A stretch of 64,000 nucleotides of DNA from Vulcanisaeta distributa JCM 11213 (GTDB taxonomy: Archaea; Thermoproteota; Thermoprotei; Thermoproteales; Thermocladiaceae). Position numbers and translations under genes: made by a program. The notes below the pieces were generated by a model. It worked only from the letters and a program-made list of their open reading frames with translations, was not told the origin of the DNA and did not search any database. The stretch spans positions 1 through 64,000 of the forward strand of contig BBCS01000009.1 of assembly GCA_001316125.1 (NCBI GenBank). The letters are read 5' to 3'. The stretch's first letter is position 1. Each line of letters begins with the position of its first letter. Below are positions 60,663 to 64,000 of this stretch, one piece after another.

Positions 60663-61780
60663 CCATAATAATACTACTCAGCGTCTTTACGCCCTCCCTT
60701 ATTAGGTCAATGCGTATTGAGCCAATACTAAGCCTAGCCGTGTTCTCCTTAGCCCCGCTAATGAAGAATTTACCCCCAGGAACAAACACCACACTCTCCT
60801 TAATACTCCTCCTCAACAACTCCCAAGCATTTACCCTAGTATTTATGAATGCGTAAAACCCGCAGACGGCCTATAGATTAAGGCGTTGGGTAAATACTCA
60901 TCCAGCGCCTCAACAAGCTCCTTAAGCTTCCTCGGATACAGCTCACGTGCTCTCCTTATAACGTCATCGGCAACGCCCCCTCCTTAATAGGTCATAAACC
61001 AGGTACTGATTGAGTGTTGATGCCGCGAAATCATGCTGCTCAAGCTTCTCCAGATTATTCCTTAATGCACCATTGGTTATTACAAAACCAATCCTTAGGC
61101 CTGGACCTAACACCTTCGATAATGTTCCAACATAAACAACATCATCACTCATGGATTTAAGGGTAGGCTCCACATTGGAGTGAAGTGATGTGTATGGGTC
61201 ATCCTCGATGATCGTTAATTCATGCTCCCTGGCAATTTCGATTAGGTGCTTCCTCCTATCCCTACTAAGTGATACACCGTTGGGTTATGGCAATTGGGCA
61301 CTGTGTATACGATGCCAGGTCCATGAATCTTAATCAGCCTCTCTAATTCATGTGTGTTCATACCCTCATTATCAATGGGTACACCAATTAATTTAGCACC
61401 CTGAAATTTCATGGGCGCCACGGTCTCAACGAATGTAGGGTCTTCGACATAGACTACGGTTCTCCTCCTCATTAATAATTGCGATAATAATTTGATAGCG
61501 TGTTGAGCACCTGCGGTTACTATTACATCTCTCCAATTAGCGTTTATACCAAGAACCTATTAACATACCTCGAGAGCTCAACCCTCAACTCCCTTAGGCC
61601 ACCAGCACCTGGGTATGCGATAATCGCCTTACCATACTCCTCATAAACCCTCTCGAAGGATTTCCTCAACTCATCAAATGGTAATAAATCCGGGTCAGGC
61701 GCACCACTGGCGAAGTTATATTTGATGCCCCTTCTCGCCAATCTACTGGCTAACTCGACGGGTGACCAGTATAGTCTCAT
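60655..61780 (-). CDS. Class I aminotransferase (2-aminoadipate/MocR type), frameshifted
   Basis: About 380 residues from MRLYWSPVELASRLARRGIKYNFASGAPDPDLLPFDELRKSF. It has AYPGAGGLRELRVELSRYV, VIVTAGAQHAIKLLSQLLMRRRTVVYVEDPTFVE, IVYTVPNCHNPT, and YVGTLSKVLGPGLRIGFVI with the PLP Lys. This is the LysN/2-aminoadipate-type fold common in Thermoproteales, acting on 2-aminoadipate or aromatic or branched amino acids. At least four indels (near 61550, 61260, 60975, 60870) split it. The stop overlaps the surface-protein gene end by a few bases. Confidence 0.78.
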
Positions 61781-61801
61781 TAAGCCTTACTAACTTTAAA
61801 C

Positions 61802-62128
61802 CTATTTATGTTCTTCCTGCCAGCGTCTCATTGACTCCCTCCTAGCCCTATAATACTGCACTATTGAGAATATTATTAGGGCTAGGAATATTAGGAAGAT
61901 TACGTACGTAAACCAAATCAGGGGTTGAGTTATTTGTGGTTTACCGAAGGTTATGAGTATTGGTATTGGTACGATTGGGAATATAACAATGGCGCCACCC
62001 ACACTCGCGGGTGATGTGTATGTGCTACCCACACCTACTGCAATAGTCATTATGACGGCTATAATTGGTATGAGAACTGCAAGGATTATTAGTAAAATAC
62101 CAAGTTGATAAAGTCTCATGACGATCAC
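61802..62128 (-). CDS. DUF131-family small membrane protein
   Basis: 108 residues with three hydrophobic segments: LGILLIILAVLIPIIAVIMTIA, a GGAIVIFPIVPIPILITFG loop typical of DUF131, and LIWFTYVIFLIFLALIIFSIVQYY. It follows the next gene by two bases in the same operon (stop and start almost touch). The C-terminus is basic and cytosolic. Function of the family is unknown. Confidence 0.7.
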   Translation of the reverse strand: MIVMRLYQLGILLIILAVLIPIIAVIMTIAVGVGSTYTSPASVGGAIVIFPIVPIPILITFGKPQITQPLIWFTYVIFLIFLALIIFSIVQYYRARRESMRRWQEEHK

Positions 62129-62129
62129 C

Positions 62130-62429
62130 TCACAATATGCCAGGTAGTAACGTGAGTATTACGAATAGAACCACAATTATTATGGTAAGTACTATGGCCC
62201 ACTTAATGATGGATGGGTCATTACCGAAGATTATAGGCACTGGGCCTATTAGGACCACACCACCCACACCTGACTTCTTCTCCTCCCTCCTCTCCTCATC
62301 CCCCCCTCTTTCCCTCTCCTCCTTCTCGTGATTCCTCACAATATCGATTATTATTAGCACAATCCCTAATAATGCCAGTATTATCGATAATGTAACCGCG
62401 AGGCCCATTACATAGGCTACATTCATCAC
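62130..62429 (-). CDS. DUF131-family small membrane protein
   Basis: 99 residues: an N-terminal helix (AVTLSIILALLGIVLIIIDIV), a highly charged loop of Glu, Arg and Lys, then GGVVLIGPVPIIFGNDPSIIKW, the DUF131 signature, and a closing helix. A paralogue of the gene just downstream. It is divergent from the FKBP gene 83 bp away. RGGDEERR sits on a C7 run. Confidence 0.75.
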   Translation of the reverse strand: MMNVAYVMGLAVTLSIILALLGIVLIIIDIVRNHEKEERERGGDEERREEKKSGVGGVVLIGPVPIIFGNDPSIIKWAIVLTIIIVVLFVILTLLPGIL

Positions 62430-62480
62430 ACCATATTAATCCTAAGGGGGAATTAAAACCTAATTCTCTTACAGCTTAAA

Positions 62481-62490
62481 ATTTAAAAGG
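62481..62490 (+). promoter_or_regulatory. TATA box of the FKBP gene
   Basis: ATTTAAAAGG lies 23-32 bp before ATG 62513. Confidence 0.55.
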
Positions 62491-62512
62491 GGCGGTCAAT
62501 CGTTCATAGTCG

Positions 62513-63301
62513 ATGCCATTTCAGAAGGGCGATTACATACTACTTGAGTACACGGTTGTTGATAAGGATGATAATAAGGTCGTGGAGACCACGGTAGAAG
62601 ATAAGGCCAAGGAGGCAGGTATTTATAGGCCTGATGAGGTTTACGAACCACGATTAATAATTATAGGCGAGACAAAGCTCTTTGAGCCGTTGGAACAGGC
62701 AATAATGAATTCGAGTGAGGGTCAGGAAATAACCGTGGAGATACCGCCGGACAAGGCCTTTGGCCAGAGGGACCCGAGTAAGGTCAGGGTTATATCTATT
62801 AGGGAGTTCTATAGGTATGGCAAATTACCCAGGGTTGGTGACATTGTCGAGGTTAATAATCAACAGGGCAGGGTTGTTAGCATAACGGGTGGTAGGGTAA
62901 CCCTGGACTTCAATCATCCATTGGCAGGCAAGACTCTTATCGTCACGGCTAAGGTAATTAAGAAGCTCGAGACAGCCGAAGATAAGGTTAAGTACATAGT
63001 TAAGCAATACATACCGAGGATTGAGATAGATAAAGTCAGGGTTGAGCTTGGTGAGGGTGGCTCCATTGTGACGATTAAACTGCCCATTGAGACTTTATTC
63101 ATGGAGAATATAGGCACGATAAAGGCTAGGATAGCTGATGACATTGGGAATAGATTCACAGGGGGGGTGAATAAGGTGGTCTTTGTTGACGAAATAGAGA
63201 TTAAGAGGGAGACTGAGACAAAACCTGCGGAGGCTAAGGCTGAGGAGAAACAGGCCGAGCTAAAGCCCGAGACGCAGCAAGTCCAGCAATCTTCTCAGTG
63301 A
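62513..63301 (+). CDS. FKBP-type peptidyl-prolyl isomerase, long archaeal (SlyD-like) form
   Basis: An intact 262-residue protein: MPFQKGDYILLEYTVVDKDDNKVVETT, LIIIGETKLFEPLEQAIMNSSEGQEITVEIPPDKAFGQRDPSKVRVISIREF, an insert-in-flap domain (GDIVEVNNQQGRVVSITGGRVTLDFNHPLAGKTLIVTAKV), and a C-terminal domain of about 90 residues ending in a Glu/Lys/Gln-rich tail. It speeds proline isomerisation and chaperones folding. FTGGVNKV near 63161 is on a G7 run. Confidence 0.92.
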   Translation: MPFQKGDYILLEYTVVDKDDNKVVETTVEDKAKEAGIYRPDEVYEPRLIIIGETKLFEPLEQAIMNSSEGQEITVEIPPDKAFGQRDPSKVRVISIREFYRYGKLPRVGDIVEVNNQQGRVVSITGGRVTLDFNHPLAGKTLIVTAKVIKKLETAEDKVKYIVKQYIPRIEIDKVRVELGEGGSIVTIKLPIETLFMENIGTIKARIADDIGNRFTGGVNKVVFVDEIEIKRETETKPAEAKAEEKQAELKPETQQVQQSSQ

Positions 63302-63352
63302 ATTAAAGGATTAGGTTAAGATTTATTAATAAAGCAGTTCTCATTGAGATTG

Positions 63353-64000
63353 ATGTTCACAGCGGGTAATGAGAATCTTAATAGATTGATGACAGGGACA
63401 ACCACGGTAGGGATAGTGATTAATGACGGCGTTGTCTTAGCCACGGATAGGAGGGTAACCGCCGGTTACTACATAGCCCATAGGAAGAAGGGTGTCAAGA
63501 TTTGGAAGATAGATAACCACGTGGCGGCGACAATGAGTGGCGGCGTTGCAGACCTGCAGAAGGTGCTCGATGCATTAACGGCAACCGCAATACAATACAA
63601 GATAGAGACTGGCAAGCCAATATCAATAAGGCCCTAGCAACTACGCATCTCTCATTGTATTCTCAAGCAGACCTTTCATTTATCTGGTCCACATGATATT
63701 TGGTGGTTGGGATCCTGATGAGGGACCTGTTATATACATGCTTGACTTCTTCGGGACGTTGACCAGAGAGACAGAGTTCATGGCAACAGGTAGTGGTTCG
63801 CCAACCGCGTTTGGAGTTCTCGAGGATGGTTATAGGAGGGACATGAGTATTGAGGATGCTATCAAGCTTGCGGTTAGGGCGGTCAGGTCAGCCATTTATC
63901 ACGATCCAGGGAGTGGCGAGGGTATTGACGTCGTGACAATAACCAAGGAGGGTTATAAGGAAGTCAATTCAGAGCCATACCTAAAGGAGCTAATTCGATA
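63353..64000 (+). CDS. psmB: Proteasome beta subunit, 3' partial, frameshifted
   Basis: The propeptide MFTAGNENLNRLMTG is cut before Thr in TTTVGIVINDGVVLATDRRVTAGYYIAHRKKGVKIWKID (Thr1, Asp17, Lys33 region). After an indel near 63632 the frame continues NYASLIVFSSRPFIYLVHMIFGGWDPDEGPVIYMLDFFGT, ATGSGSPTAFGVLEDGY, and DAIKLAVRAVRSAIYHDPGSGEGIDVVTI with the SGxG Ser and Asp168-like residue. It forms the proteolytic ring of the 20S core. The gene runs off the window. ATG 63353 lies about 23 bp after ATTTATTAAT. Confidence 0.92.

Larger units (their letters stand above)
894..63168. repeat. Window-wide excess of G7/C7 homopolymer runs
   Basis: By eye I count about 110 runs of G or C of length 6-8 between these points; about 100 are exactly 7, about ten are 8, and about six are 6. 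In genes they read GGG-GGG or CCC-CCC in the coding strand sense and add one Gly or Pro to the expected family sequence. They also occur in both tRNA genes. Unexpanded runs of four coexist (for example 872-875, 5371-5374, 5820-5823). Confidence 0.9.

Noticed and set aside
1..64000. CRISPR array, rRNA operon or insertion sequence
   Set aside because: No regularly spaced repeats, no rRNA-like stretch and no transposase with terminal repeats were found on reading through the window.

Overview
The window looks like chromosomal DNA from a hyperthermophilic, probably acidophilic, crenarchaeon of the Thermoproteales, closest in feel to Vulcanisaeta or Caldivirga. This is judged from gene content and protein style, not from a database. 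Pointers are archaeal ribosomal proteins S8e, L40e and S27ae, SRP19, glycerol-1-phosphate dehydrogenase, deoxyhypusine synthase, archaeal adenylate kinase, a proteasome beta subunit, an XPB-type helicase, a PaREP2-like protein, a multi-intron tRNA, and near-leaderless genes with a TATA box about 25 bp upstream of the start.

Layout: 0-5 kb holds a PaREP2-like gene, tRNA-Pro, an Fe-S CCG oxidoreductase, S8e and SRP19. 5-16 kb holds the thiamine gene thiDN, L40e, an AbrB protein, MarC, a secreted sedolisin protease, two MFS carriers, an Nramp-type carrier with a DtxR/MntR regulator, and a branched-chain aminotransferase. 16-20 kb holds a PGI/PMI isomerase and an XPB helicase split by an intein. 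20-29 kb holds small membrane proteins, DUF1152, HtpX, an ADP-forming acyl-CoA synthetase pair, a class III aminotransferase, thioredoxin and tRNA-Asp. 29-34 kb is a scavenging block (D-aminoacylase-like enzyme, MFS carrier, amidohydrolase). 34-45 kb holds thi4, a PiT carrier, G1P dehydrogenase, adenylate kinase, a glycosyltransferase, S27ae, an enolase-superfamily dehydratase, UbiD, an ATP-grasp ligase and a ThiR-like regulator. 45-54 kb holds uncharacterised operons, TatD, an Fe-S helicase-like protein, a membrane HerA/VirB4-like ATPase, a winged-helix protein and an M48 membrane protease. 54-64 kb holds an aKMT-like methyltransferase, deoxyhypusine synthase, two tiny genes, CTP synthase, a large surface protein, a class I aminotransferase, two DUF131 proteins, an FKBP isomerase and the proteasome beta subunit (cut by the window end).

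The strongest anomaly is in the sequence text. There are roughly 110 runs of G or C of length 6-8, nearly all exactly 7, on the strand that gives Gly-Gly or Pro-Pro. In well conserved proteins each run adds one residue to the family pattern: S8e, L40e, Thi4, Nramp, the P-loop of the HerA-like ATPase, the LAGLIDADG motif. The same +3 expansion lengthens both strands of the tRNA-Asp acceptor stem to 10 bp and inflates the tRNA-Pro anticodon loop. Around half of all genes also carry one or more 1-2 base indels, typically C4 read as C5, G4 as G5, or a lost T, G or C. I read both as systematic homopolymer error in the assembly, so genes below are given their reconstructed extent and the shift is noted. 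The best biological novelty candidate is the XPB intein, whose endonuclease region carries a C2H2 zinc finger of the QALGGH type.
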